Shown here in pieces: positions 25,501 to 32,905 of a DNA stretch of 60,397 nt. Source of the stretch: CAZUFB01 sp048173955 (GTDB lineage: Bacteria > Actinomycetota > Coriobacteriia > Coriobacteriales > UMGS124). The position numbers and the translations under genes were made by a program. The notes beneath the pieces are model-generated. The model ran no database searches, had not been told where the DNA came from, and worked only from the letters and a program-made list of their open reading frames with translations. Numbering within the stretch: the first letter of the stretch is position 1; the number at the start of each line of letters is the position of its first letter. The stretch covers positions 1-60,397 of the forward strand of contig DBEYOB010000097.1 in assembly GCA_048173955.1 (NCBI GenBank), given 5' to 3'.

Positions 25501-26235
25501 GACGGGATCGACGAGCGCGTCCTGTTCGCCGACACGGCGACGCGGCGCTACCGCTACTTCGACTCGTATGCCTCGCGCGCGCTGTATGCCGCGCGCTGCG
25601 ATGAGGCGGACGACGGCCGCGAGCTGCGCCTGTGCGCCGACGAGTACTACCTGTGCCACTATCGGCTCGCGTCGCTTCTCGCCGACTCGCTCGACCACGG
25701 GGAGGACGCCATCGCCCACGCCCGCCGCTGCGTGGAGCTCGCACCGTCGGTGGCGGCGGGGTACCTGCGCCTGGCGCGCTGCTACTTCTGCGTCTTCGAC
25801 TACCTGAGCGAGATTGACACACTCAAGCAGATGCTGCGCATCGCGTGGAGCCCCACCGACGTCGGCCTCGCGCTCTACTGGCTGGGGTACGCGTTCTGCC
25901 TGACCGACCGGCGCGACGTGGGGCTCGCCTGCTACCAGCGCTGCGTCGAGTACGACCGCTCGCTGACCGAGATAGCCGCGACCGAGGCGGTCGACTTCCT
26001 GCAGCGCTACGGCGAGAAGCCGCGGGCGCTGGGCGACCGCGAGGTCGAGGCGCTGCTGGCGCGCGAGGGCATCGACCTGGGGCAGGTCGGGCGCAACGCC
26101 GATTTTCTCGTGCAGGCCGCCGGGGCGCTGACAGATGTGGGGGCCTACGGGTTCGCGCGCAACCTGCTCGGAGCGGCGGAGGCGACGCTGCGCGACGACG
26201 CGATGCCCCCGGTGTTCGAGTCCCTCGAGGAGTAA
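22573..26235 (+). CDS. Large TPR-containing protein of unknown function
   Basis: 1220 residues from the ATG at 22573; an in-frame GTG at 22513 would add 20 residues and neither has a clear ribosome site. Residues 1 to about 240 are low-complexity (Ala, Gly, Pro, Ser), rich in arginine clusters, and probably disordered. Residues about 250-1000 are a globular region I cannot assign. The last 200 residues contain tetratricopeptide-like helices ('LAPSVAAGYLRLARCYF', 'ALYWLGYAFCLTDRRDVGLA'). There is no signal peptide or convincing membrane segment, so it should be cytoplasmic. Base composition is extremely G+C-rich like the rest. The following gap starts with a CCCGTCCC/GGGACGGG hairpin without a T run. 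Confidence 0.7.
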   Translation: MAQADDIGERWKRAALDEGANKVETGRDEGASRVDTPGGFAPAADGWFGGKGEPEGSHAASRGVPHAATPAAVPVPEVLAFPRPARAPLTAGASSDAGPGAASAADGGEEGAASDGVPSAAASSVTAAPGAAACGGSSPSPSRRRKGVVARLAALLGRGASGGREAAEGPRRQGAASPSDGSASMCASSADVSAVPGGACPCGTCGDALSQDPSVPACAVLPDGSVSLPQGASVEVLPSLVAPRGDGDGREVEAATYALLRRGLPLPPGGGAYLLEIARPSADPAPAAEKTATIVAYIDAYGRAFSAGGVQTMPPARTPDVRLVGFAKATPGAGFVEVALSRTKTARVVEYSEAPHGTLSFTGVREGLGLESAGLDPTAACAVAFLAFWLFPRRAGVSLSSVNVKDLLGRLQSSDLFETVDLFVADARKAEAHPLLVPPGIVGYTARCLSAAGLEHLRASDLAPLSEDEPGGDGAGASVFRVAPVDAADLPTFSDAGEGASDGREGSRDDHVARDGSDLLASIQRALEESGIPGLTLISATGPDGKRVMAPPAVRMVRTVAYARLFYIAFDRGQVSADGAFKLLAAESILNRFLLMAERLDQLGMAQSASFGQVAELDSWLADRISDLAAPYLDDTVAGIERSETGSVDLDARISFARGCEGLRLPYRLEYGFRFDAVAGDLVVDVECPSSGLMPDVVRLAGGGGGAWRERTYAEREGLASRYALHLAALVAAVGFWASGQVERVTVNCWHGMGSARGVDELAPLGGGLVRGPVMGEPACVATVQFGRAWFARSLATPDQRAALADDPFAFIAPVHHSYALDADGHLGCVRPLYDADDPRLHPQGTDVQPEFDDRPLTVRGSELLRASFVSDLAIYENAARRRAAEEVTEAFAAHGTEGALAALKDVHDRIENPLFREACMRVRQGIEDGSFTAGSKGAIVEALGDIYGLQAGSRNAYRLLHKDPEGTRRRVEAMIDGIDERVLFADTATRRYRYFDSYASRALYAARCDEADDGRELRLCADEYYLCHYRLASLLADSLDHGEDAIAHARRCVELAPSVAAGYLRLARCYFCVFDYLSEIDTLKQMLRIAWSPTDVGLALYWLGYAFCLTDRRDVGLACYQRCVEYDRSLTEIAATEAVDFLQRYGEKPRALGDREVEALLAREGIDLGQVGRNADFLVQAAGALTDVGAYGFARNLLGAAEATLRDDAMPPVFESLEE

Positions 26236-26767
26236 GCCCGTCCCGCACGGGACGGGCGGCGGTGCGTGCGGGACGGGCGCGCGTGCACGGGTAGGCGCGC
26301 GTGGTGGTGCGCGCGCGGGGTGGCGCGCTTGCGTGCGTGGTGGCGCGCGGGACGGGCACGCGTGCGAGGCGGCGCGCGTGGGTTGGCGCGCGTGCAGAAA
26401 GGGCGGTTGTCTGAAAATCTGCGCGTTGCGAACGGTGCGGAAGCGACCGCGGCGTTCCAAAATGGCACAATACGAAAAGTAATTTGCTAAAACGTAATAT
26501 TGGATTGACTATCGAGGATGCTGGCGCCGACTTGCCCCTCTCCCAATCGTTCGCAACGTGCATTTTTTCAGACAACGCGGCCGAGACGACCGGCGCAGCC
26601 AAGACGACCGGCGCGGCGGGCATGGTCGAGACGACCGGCGCGGCAGGCATGGCCGGCGCGACTGTCCGCCAGTTTGCCCGCTGGCCCGCCAGTTGCCTGC
26701 CTGCCCGCCAGTTTGCCCGCCAACCTGCCAGCTGCCCACCGGCCCGCCGTTTTCCCCACCAACCCGC
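26236..26767. repeat. Gap with degenerate GC-rich and tandem repeats
   Basis: 26236-26400 is a string of GCGCGCG / GGGACGGGC / GTGGTGGCGCG fragments. About 26582-26650 holds three copies of a 'GACGACCGGCGCGGC' unit, and 26665-26750 holds four imperfect copies of 'CCCGCCAGTTTGCC'. Frames through the region are open in several phases but show no protein-like composition. No gene is supported. Confidence 0.5.
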
Positions 26768-26823
26768 TTGACAACACGAATAAGACACCTGTATTATCAA
26801 AGCGTATCAGACAAATGTCTTAT
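26768..26823 (+). promoter_or_regulatory. Promoter with two cop-box-like BlaI/CopY operators
   Basis: TTGACA (26768-26773), 18 bases, TATTAT (26792-26797): a near-consensus housekeeping promoter. GACACCTGTA (26784-26793) fits the cop-box consensus KACANNTGTA exactly and overlaps the -10; GACAAATGTC (26810-26819) fits nine of ten. An outer dyad ATAAGACA / TGTCTTAT (26780-26787, 26816-26823) spans both. Placement predicts repression by the BlaI-family protein encoded next. Confidence 0.75.
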
Positions 26824-26928
26824 CGGAGCAAGCGCCCCATGGGCGCATACGGTCGCGCCAATATGGTTTCGCCCATACGGTTTTGCCCATCCGACTTGCT
26901 CTCCGGGACCGTCTCGAGGAGGTCGTCC

Positions 26929-27291
26929 ATGGACGTTAAGCTCAACGATTCCGAGCTCAAGGTGATGAACGTCCTGTGGCGCCGGGACGAGACGCTTGCG
27001 CGCGACGTGGCGGCCGAGCTCACCGAGGCGTTCGGCTGGAACGCCAACACGACGTACACCCTCATCAAGCGGCTCGTCAAGAAAGGCGCGGTGGAGCGCC
27101 GCGAGCCCGGGTTCGCCTGCCGGCCGCTTGTCCCGAAGGAGCAGGTGCAGCGCGCCGAGACCGACGGCCTCATCGAAAAGCTCTACGACGGATCGGTCGA
27201 CAAGCTCTTTGCGGCGCTGCTGGGCGGCAGAAGGGTTTCCCGCGACGAGATCGAGCGCCTTCGGGAGATGATCGACGCGTACGACGACTGA
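26929..27291 (+). CDS. BlaI/MecI/CopY-family transcriptional repressor
   Basis: 120 residues from the ATG at 26929 (GAGGAGG upstream). The N-terminal winged helix ('LNDSELKVMNVLWRRDE', 'NANTTYTLIKRLVKKGAVERR') is that of penicillinase repressors; the C-terminal half ('DKLFAALLGGRRVSRDEIERL') is the dimerisation helix pair. It lies downstream of a promoter with two cop-box-like operators and upstream of an M56-peptidase gene, the normal BlaI-BlaR1 order, so it is likely autoregulated and released by cleavage triggered by that sensor. The CopY copper-binding cysteine hook is absent, so copper sensing is unlikely. Inducer unknown. Confidence 0.88.
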   Translation: MDVKLNDSELKVMNVLWRRDETLARDVAAELTEAFGWNANTTYTLIKRLVKKGAVERREPGFACRPLVPKEQVQRAETDGLIEKLYDGSVDKLFAALLGGRRVSRDEIERLREMIDAYDD

Positions 27292-27397
27292 GCGCGGCCC
27301 AAGGTGGAACCGGCCGCCGGCAGCCGGGGGTCGGCGTTTGAGCGTGACGGATGACGGTCGCACCGGGCGGCGGGCGGCACGGGGGGAAAGGGCGGAC

Positions 27398-27583
27398 ATG
27401 GGCGAGGTTGCGCAGGTCTTGGTCCAGCTGAGCGCGGCAGGCGCCGTCATGGCGCTCGCGGTGGTCGCCGTGCGCGCCTTGCTGTTCGGGCAGCTCCCCA
27501 AATGCGCCTTCGTGGTCCTGTGGGCGCTTGTCGCGTTGCGCCTGCTTGTTCCGCTGTGGGTCCCGTCGCCGACCATCGCCTGA
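27398..27583 (+). CDS. N-terminal fragment of a broken BlaR1/MecR1-like M56 peptidase
   Basis: 61 residues from the ATG at 27398 (GGGGGGAAAG upstream). Two hydrophobic helices ('LSAAGAVMALAVVAVRALLF', 'CAFVVLWALVALRLLVPLWV') and the ending 'PSPTIA' then TGA are typical of the first 60 residues of BlaR1-type sensors. The family's next ~100 residues, including the third membrane helix, are missing, and the peptidase core resumes at once in another frame (see next entry). A deletion with frame change is the simplest reading. Confidence 0.6.
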   Translation: MGEVAQVLVQLSAAGAVMALAVVAVRALLFGQLPKCAFVVLWALVALRLLVPLWVPSPTIA

Positions 27584-29925
27584 GGTTGCGCCGCCTGCGC
27601 GTGGTGGCGTCGTCGGATGTCGTTGCGCCGCTTGCCCGCGGAATCGTCCGCCCCGCCATCGTCGTCCCAAACTCGTTTGACTGGTCTGACGAGGAGCGAG
27701 CGCGCTGCGTGCTCGCCCACGAGCTCGCCCACATTCGTCGGTTCGACGTCGCAGCGAAGCTGTTGTTCGTGGCGGCCGTATGCGCGCACTGGTTCAACCC
27801 GCTCGCCTGGGTGACGCTCGTGCTCGCCAACCGCGACATCGAGTTCGCCTGCGACGGGGAGGCCGTGCGAAGCCTGGGCGTGCAGTCGCGCGCCGGCTAT
27901 GCGCACGCCCTGCTCGACATGGAGGAGGCGCGCGGTGCCTTGGCGGCGCTGTACAGCGGTTTCGGCAAAACCGGCATCGAGAAGAGGATAGGAGCCATCA
28001 TGGACGTCAAGAGGACATCGGCGGCCGCCCTCGTCGCATCGGTCGTGCTGGCGGTTGCCATCCCAGTCGCCTTCGCCACGTCGGCGGTCGACGCCCCGGC
28101 GGCGGGCACGTCGGCAAACGACGATTCGGCAGCGGACGGTGCGGTGACAGGCGCCCCGGCGGTGGTCGTCCGTGCCGACGATGTCCCCTCCGACGATGCG
28201 GAGCCCTATATCGCGACCGCCGGGACGGGCGATGCGGCCGTCCGGCTCAGCATCGACTGCACGGCGGAGGAATGGGAGGAGCTGTCCGCGTTTCTGCGCG
28301 ACCAGCTTGCGGCGCCGCCCTATGGCGAGAACCACACGACCGTCGCGCAGTTCCGCGCCGATGCGCTCGAGCGGTTCGGCATCCCCGAGGGCGGCAATCT
28401 GGGCGCCAACGACCTGCTCTCCCGGCTCGCCGCCGACCCCGACCTGTGCACGCTGGCGCGGGGCCGCATTCCGTGGACGACGGTGTCCGACACCGACTCC
28501 GCCGTCGCGGCGTTCGCCTATTACGGGCTGCTGCCGCTGCTGTCGGACGATTGGGAGGCGCACGCGTTTACCGGCTCTATCCCCATGCCGGGGGCCGAGG
28601 GCGAGACGCTTTCCTACCAGATGACCGTGCGCGTCGAAGACCCGGAGGTCACCTACGTGACGCACGTCGTCGACAACGCGCTGGCGTTCGAGCAGCAGGC
28701 CAGCGATTTGCTTGAGTGCGCGTTGGAGTTTGATCCCGCCGACGCGAACGAGCTGCTCCAGTCGTTCGGCATCGAGTTCAGAAACGAGTTCGCCATGCGG
28801 GTTCGTTTGTACTCCGACGTATCGCTACAGCTGAACTATTCCGTGCTCGACGACCAGGGGGCCGAGCTGGCCAGCGGCGAATGCGAGCTCGCCGTTACCT
28901 ACGAGAACCTGGAGCAGCGTCGGATCACGGTGCGCCAGGCCGCCGCGGCCGACCTGTTCGTGGCGCTTGAGCCGTTCGGGGTGACCTACGAGTGGGCCGA
29001 CGCTGGGCCTGAGGGCTTCGGTGGTCTGCCCTACTACGCGGTGGACTACGACGGCACGCCCGTGGCGCGCATATACGACCCGCAGAGCGGCTCCATCGTG
29101 ACCGACCTTGTCCAGCCCCGCCCTGACATCGCCTACGAGCAGGTCGGACCCGACGCGGTCGACCTCGTCGTTGAATACGATGGCGACGGCGAGCTTGCCG
29201 GCGTGCGCGTCGCCGAGGAGGGCGAGGTCGAGGAGCTGTGGGCCGCCGCGGCGGCGGAGGCTGACAGGTCACGGTGGGGTTCCGACCCTGCGGCGGAGGC
29301 GGCGGACGTCGACGCGTCTCCCGAAACCTCGACCGCGGAGTCGAGGGAAGTTGCCGGGTATATGGTTCCCGAGACGAGCAACAGCTACACCGACGCCCAA
29401 TGGGAGCGGGTGATCGACCTGTGGCTTCAGGTCGACGGCAACGAGGCACTCACCATCGCCGACTTTATGACCCTGTACGAAGAGGCCGGGTTTGAGACTC
29501 CTGGAGGTCAGGCTCTGGTGGGGAGGCTTGCATCTGACGGCAAGTTGCAGGAGGTCCGCACGACGGACAAGCTTGCATCGTTTGTCTGCGACGTCTTGAC
29601 GCTGCTTCCGTATTGCGATTTGTTCTTGGGCAATCCCATCGACGCTTTGGCGACGCGTGCGGATGGGTCCGGCATGTTCCAGTATTCGGTCATCGCCACC
29701 ATCGACGGCGACCCTGCCGACATCTCCGCCCTCGGATGGCAGCGCACGTTGGAAGACACGATAACCTGCATCGAGGGTGTCCTTGAGCAGGTCGATGCCG
29801 ACGATTTGAACGACACCCAGCTCATGGGCTACATGTTGGGCGACCTGATCGCCTCGGAAGTCGAGCTGCACACGGAGGGCATAAGCCTGACCGGTCGTGG
29901 ACACGATGGTGACAGGCTAGGATGA
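27502..29925 (+). CDS. M56 (BlaR1-like) metallopeptidase core with long C-terminal sensor region; 5' part lost by frameshift
   Basis: Homology in this frame begins at about 27580 ('LRVVASSDVVAPLARGIVRP'); the nominal ATG at 27502 lies in the other fragment's helix, so the true start is unclear. Zinc site HELAH (residues 73-77) and 'RDIEFACDGEA' (from residue 111) are present. 'GIEKRIGAIMDVKRTS' precedes a membrane anchor (about 175-195). The remaining ~600 residues, acidic and probably extracellular, have no family I recognise. It is partner of the BlaI repressor upstream. Together with the 27398-27583 fragment this is likely a decayed sensor, unless a sequence error explains it. Confidence 0.65.
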   Translation: MRLRGPVGACRVAPACSAVGPVADHRLRLRRLRVVASSDVVAPLARGIVRPAIVVPNSFDWSDEERARCVLAHELAHIRRFDVAAKLLFVAAVCAHWFNPLAWVTLVLANRDIEFACDGEAVRSLGVQSRAGYAHALLDMEEARGALAALYSGFGKTGIEKRIGAIMDVKRTSAAALVASVVLAVAIPVAFATSAVDAPAAGTSANDDSAADGAVTGAPAVVVRADDVPSDDAEPYIATAGTGDAAVRLSIDCTAEEWEELSAFLRDQLAAPPYGENHTTVAQFRADALERFGIPEGGNLGANDLLSRLAADPDLCTLARGRIPWTTVSDTDSAVAAFAYYGLLPLLSDDWEAHAFTGSIPMPGAEGETLSYQMTVRVEDPEVTYVTHVVDNALAFEQQASDLLECALEFDPADANELLQSFGIEFRNEFAMRVRLYSDVSLQLNYSVLDDQGAELASGECELAVTYENLEQRRITVRQAAAADLFVALEPFGVTYEWADAGPEGFGGLPYYAVDYDGTPVARIYDPQSGSIVTDLVQPRPDIAYEQVGPDAVDLVVEYDGDGELAGVRVAEEGEVEELWAAAAAEADRSRWGSDPAAEAADVDASPETSTAESREVAGYMVPETSNSYTDAQWERVIDLWLQVDGNEALTIADFMTLYEEAGFETPGGQALVGRLASDGKLQEVRTTDKLASFVCDVLTLLPYCDLFLGNPIDALATRADGSGMFQYSVIATIDGDPADISALGWQRTLEDTITCIEGVLEQVDADDLNDTQLMGYMLGDLIASEVELHTEGISLTGRGHDGDRLG

Positions 29926-30051
29926 GGCGCTGCAGCGGAATGTCCGGCAGGGTGATCCGTGTTCCCGCGTGGCAGGGTATACAATGCCGAAAGGCGGCTC
30001 TGGGGCCGCACGTTCCGGCGCCGCATTCATACGCTCGGTTGGAGGTGGACG

Positions 30052-30597
30052 ATGGCCATACCGCAGGAGGCCCCTGCCACAGCGGCGGATTATTGGGGAT
30101 TGCCCGAAGGGCGCAGGGCGGAACTGGTCGAAGGCGAGCTGTACGACATGGCGCCTCCGAGCATCGCTCATCAAAAGGTTGTCGGCGGCCTGTTCCGTGC
30201 ATTGGCCAATCATGTGGAGGCGCAACGGGGGGATTGCCTGGTCTTGCAAGCCCCAGTTGCCGTCGACCTTGCTGCAGATGAATCGACATGGGTCGAGCCC
30301 GACGTGCTTGTGGTGTGCGATTCTTCCAAGGTGACCGAGCGCGCCGTCGTCGGCGCTCCCGATTTCGTTGCCGAGGTCGTTTCTCCTTCCAGCATGCGAA
30401 TGGATTACTACAAGAAGCTCGACCTTTACGAACGCGCCGGTGTGGGGGAATACTGGATCGTCGATCCGGCCCATCGGCGCACGACCGTGTACCGGTTCGA
30501 GCACGAAGGCATTCCGGTGGTCTACCCCTTCGGCGTCGCGGTACCGGTGAGCATCTGGGGCGACGAACCGTCAATCGAGGTGGGCGCGCTTTTGTAG
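30052..30597 (+). CDS. Uma2-family protein (PD-(D/E)XK nuclease fold)
   Basis: 181 residues from the ATG at 30052 (GGAGGTGG upstream); the frame is open further upstream without a start signal. 'WGLPEGRRAELVEGELYDM', 'EPDVLVVCD', 'GAPDFVAEVVSPSS' and 'KKLDLYERAGVGEYWIVDP' are the hallmarks of the Uma2/DUF820 family, restriction-endonuclease-like proteins found in multiple copies in some bacteria. The Glu-Pro-Asp and Glu-x-x-Ser residues correspond to the expected catalytic core. It does not accompany a methylase or toxin partner here. Biological role unproven for the family. Confidence 0.85.
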   Translation: MAIPQEAPATAADYWGLPEGRRAELVEGELYDMAPPSIAHQKVVGGLFRALANHVEAQRGDCLVLQAPVAVDLAADESTWVEPDVLVVCDSSKVTERAVVGAPDFVAEVVSPSSMRMDYYKKLDLYERAGVGEYWIVDPAHRRTTVYRFEHEGIPVVYPFGVAVPVSIWGDEPSIEVGALL

Positions 30598-30680
30598 GTC
30601 GCCCGTTTGCGCGGGCTTTGCGCGGTGTCGCCGCCGTGCGCCTGCCGTCCGTTCGCGCATGCTACACTGGCGGTCGAACG

Positions 30681-30762
30681 ACGCGCGCCGCCACTGACGG
30701 GTAATCGTGGAGCACCACGGGGAAGCGGCGCGCAGCACGCCATAGCCGACCGTCTGGGCAAG
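30681..30762 (+). ncRNA. ZTP (pfl) riboswitch controlling the purine operon
   Basis: The outer stem GCGCGCCGC (30683-30691) / GCGGCGCGC (30725-30733) encloses 'CACTGACGGGTAAT', the CGTGG-AGCA-CCACG hairpin and 'GGGGAAGC', the aptamer's 5' domain. The diagnostic 3' domain CCGACCGTCTGGGCA is at 30746-30760. The class senses the purine intermediate ZMP/ZTP. Genes downstream encode IMP cyclohydrolase and AICAR formyltransferase, exactly the enzymes that consume ZMP, which strongly supports the call. Confidence 0.82.
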
Positions 30763-30807
30763 TCCATCTCGCGCACCCGCATGCGCCGAGGTCGGCTTGC
30801 CCTTTTT
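30756..30807 (+). terminator. Riboswitch-controlled intrinsic terminator
   Basis: GGGCAAG (30756-30762) pairs with CTTGCCC (30796-30802), followed by TTTTT. The left arm is the conserved end of the ZTP aptamer, so ligand binding and termination are mutually exclusive and ZTP should switch the operon on. The rest of the 30598-30930 gap is leader sequence. Confidence 0.82.
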
Positions 30808-30930
30808 CGTTTGCGCGGCCTCCGCCCGTGTGTTTGCCCGGGCGGCCGCACGCGAGCGCGGCGGACGGCCCTGGCGGCGAGACGGCGGTGGCGGGCCGCG
30901 CTCGACGGCCCCGACGGAAAGGACGCGCGC

Positions 30931-31563
30931 ATGCAAGACCTGCTCGAGCTCGTTCGCACCAACCCCTACCCCGGCCGCGGCATCGTGGTGGGCAAGGACC
31001 GCGTGTACTACTGGATCATGGGCCGCAGCGCCAACAGCCGCAACCGCGTGTTCGCGGCGACCGAGGACGGCATCCGCACCGAGGCGCACGACCCGGCCCT
31101 GCTCGAGGACCCGAGCCTCATCATCTACCACCCGGTGCGCACCATGGGCGACAGGCTCGTGGTCACCAACGGCGACCAGACCGACACCATCGTGGAGAAG
31201 GGCGACTTCTTCGCCGGCTGCATGGCCCGCGAGTACGAGCCCGACGCCCCCAACTTCACCCCGCGCATCTCGGCCGTCGTCAACCCCGACGGCTCGTTCC
31301 AGATGAGCATCCTCAAGCACGCCTCCGGCCGCTGCCTGCGCGAGTTCTTCTGCTACGAGGGCTGCGACGAGGGTGTGGGCTACTTCATCAGCACCTACCA
31401 GGGCGACGGCAACCCCCTGCCCACCTTTGCCGGCGAGCCCGTCGAGGTCAAGATGCCCGAGCCCGACGAGCTGTGGGGCGCCCTCAACGCCGACAACAAG
31501 GTCTCGCTCTATGCGAACGTCGACGGCGCGGTAAAGCTCTACAACAAGAATCTCGGCGACTAG
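30931..31563 (+). CDS. purO: IMP cyclohydrolase, PurO type
   Basis: 210 residues from the ATG at 30931 (GAAAGGAC upstream). The longer open frame upstream overlaps the riboswitch and is rejected. 'NPYPGRGIVVG', 'YWIMGRSANSRNRVF', 'ISAVV' and 'ISTYQGDGNPLPTFAGEP' mark the PurO-type cyclohydrolase, which closes the second ring of the purine (FAICAR to IMP). It replaces the N-terminal half of canonical bifunctional PurH. It is the first gene after the ZTP riboswitch and is followed after 40 bases by purH, so both are induced when ZMP accumulates. Cytoplasmic. Confidence 0.9.
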   Translation: MQDLLELVRTNPYPGRGIVVGKDRVYYWIMGRSANSRNRVFAATEDGIRTEAHDPALLEDPSLIIYHPVRTMGDRLVVTNGDQTDTIVEKGDFFAGCMAREYEPDAPNFTPRISAVVNPDGSFQMSILKHASGRCLREFFCYEGCDEGVGYFISTYQGDGNPLPTFAGEPVEVKMPEPDELWGALNADNKVSLYANVDGAVKLYNKNLGD

Positions 31564-31603
31564 CGACCCGTTTGGCCTGCGCCCCCGCAAGAGAGGAGTC
31601 CCC

Positions 31604-32782
31604 ATGAACGAACTCGAGCTCAAGTACGGCTGCAACCCCAACCAGAAGCCCTCGCGCATCTTCATGAAAGACGGGTTCGACCTGCCGATCGAGGTGCTCA
31701 ACGGCAAGCCCGGCTACATCAACTTCCTCGACGCCTTCAACTCCTGGCAGCTCGTCAAGGAGCTCAAGGAGGCCACGGGCCTGCCGGCGGCCGCGTCGTT
31801 CAAGCACGTGAGTCCGGCCGGCGCCGCCGTGGGTCTGCCGCTGTCCGAGGTCGACCGTCAGATCTACTTCGTGGACGAACCCGGCGAGCTGAGCCCCATC
31901 GCCTGCGCGTACATCCGCGCTCGCGGCGCCGACCGCCTGTGCTCCTACGGCGACTGGGCGGCCCTGTCCGACGTGTGCGACGCCGACACGGCCCGTTACC
32001 TCAAGGGCGAGGTGTCCGACGGCATCATCGCCCCCGGCTACACCGACGAGGCGCTCGAGATCCTCAAGACCAAGAAGAAGGGCGGCTACAACGTCGTGCG
32101 CATCGACCCCGCCTATGTGCCCGCCGAGCAGGAGTGCAAGGACGTGTTCGGCATCACCTTCGAGCAGGGGCACAACGACTTCCGCATCGACGAGGGCCTG
32201 CTCGGCAACGTTGTGACTGCCAACAAGGAGCTGCCCGAGGCCGCCAAGCGCGACATGATTGTGGCGCTCATCACCCTCAAGTACACGCAGTCCAACTCGG
32301 TGTGCTACGTCAAGGACGGCCAGGCCATCGGCGTGGGCGCCGGCCAGCAGAGCCGCATCCACTGCACGCGCCTCGCCGGCAACAAGGCCGACAACTGGTA
32401 TTTGCGCCAGCACCCCAAGGTGCTCGGCCTGCAGTTCGTCGACGGCATCCGTCGCCCCAACCGCGACAACGCCATCGACGTCTACATCTCCGACGAGTAC
32501 GAAGACGTGCTGCGCGAGGGCGCGTGGCAGGAGGTCTTCAAGGTGAAGCCCGAGCCGCTCACCGCCGAGGAGAAGAAGGCCTGGATCGCCACGCAGACCG
32601 GCGTGACCGTGGGCTCCGACGCGTTCTTCCCCTTTGGCGACAACGTGGAGCGCGCGCGCAAGTCGGGCGTGTGCTACATCGTGGAGCCGGGCGGCTCGAT
32701 CCGCGACGACAACGTGATCGAGACGGCCGACCGCTACGGTATCGCCATGGCGTTCACCGGGATGCGCCTGTTCCACCACTAA
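31604..32782 (+). CDS. purH: AICAR formyltransferase, stand-alone PurH domain
   Basis: 392 residues; ribosome site GAGAGGAG. 'LKYGCNPNQKPSRIF', 'GYINFLDAFNSWQLV', the catalytic Lys-His in 'ASFKHVSPAGAAVG', 'TLKYTQSNSVCYVKDGQAIGVGAGQQSRIHC' (in part), 'GSDAFFPFGDNVERA' and 'PGGSIRDDNVIE' define AICAR formyltransferase, which transfers a formyl group from 10-formyl-tetrahydrofolate to AICAR. It lacks the N-terminal cyclohydrolase domain because PurO is encoded separately. 'NKADNW' and the 390-residue length match the short PurH form of Clostridia and Coriobacteriia. Downstream is a degenerate relative. Confidence 0.93.
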   Translation: MNELELKYGCNPNQKPSRIFMKDGFDLPIEVLNGKPGYINFLDAFNSWQLVKELKEATGLPAAASFKHVSPAGAAVGLPLSEVDRQIYFVDEPGELSPIACAYIRARGADRLCSYGDWAALSDVCDADTARYLKGEVSDGIIAPGYTDEALEILKTKKKGGYNVVRIDPAYVPAEQECKDVFGITFEQGHNDFRIDEGLLGNVVTANKELPEAAKRDMIVALITLKYTQSNSVCYVKDGQAIGVGAGQQSRIHCTRLAGNKADNWYLRQHPKVLGLQFVDGIRRPNRDNAIDVYISDEYEDVLREGAWQEVFKVKPEPLTAEEKKAWIATQTGVTVGSDAFFPFGDNVERARKSGVCYIVEPGGSIRDDNVIETADRYGIAMAFTGMRLFHH

Positions 32783-32905
32783 GGCGGTCTCCGCGGCCCG
32801 AAAAGCGCCGCGGCCGCGTTCCGCCTGACCCTGGGCCGGGCCGTCGCCTCGCATGCGGCGGCCCGGTTTCCTGTGCGGCCCAAAGCCGAGAGAGGATGCG
32901 TTCGC

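Noticed and set aside
30607..30930. N-terminal extension of purO
   Set aside because: The region is the ZTP riboswitch and terminator, not coding.
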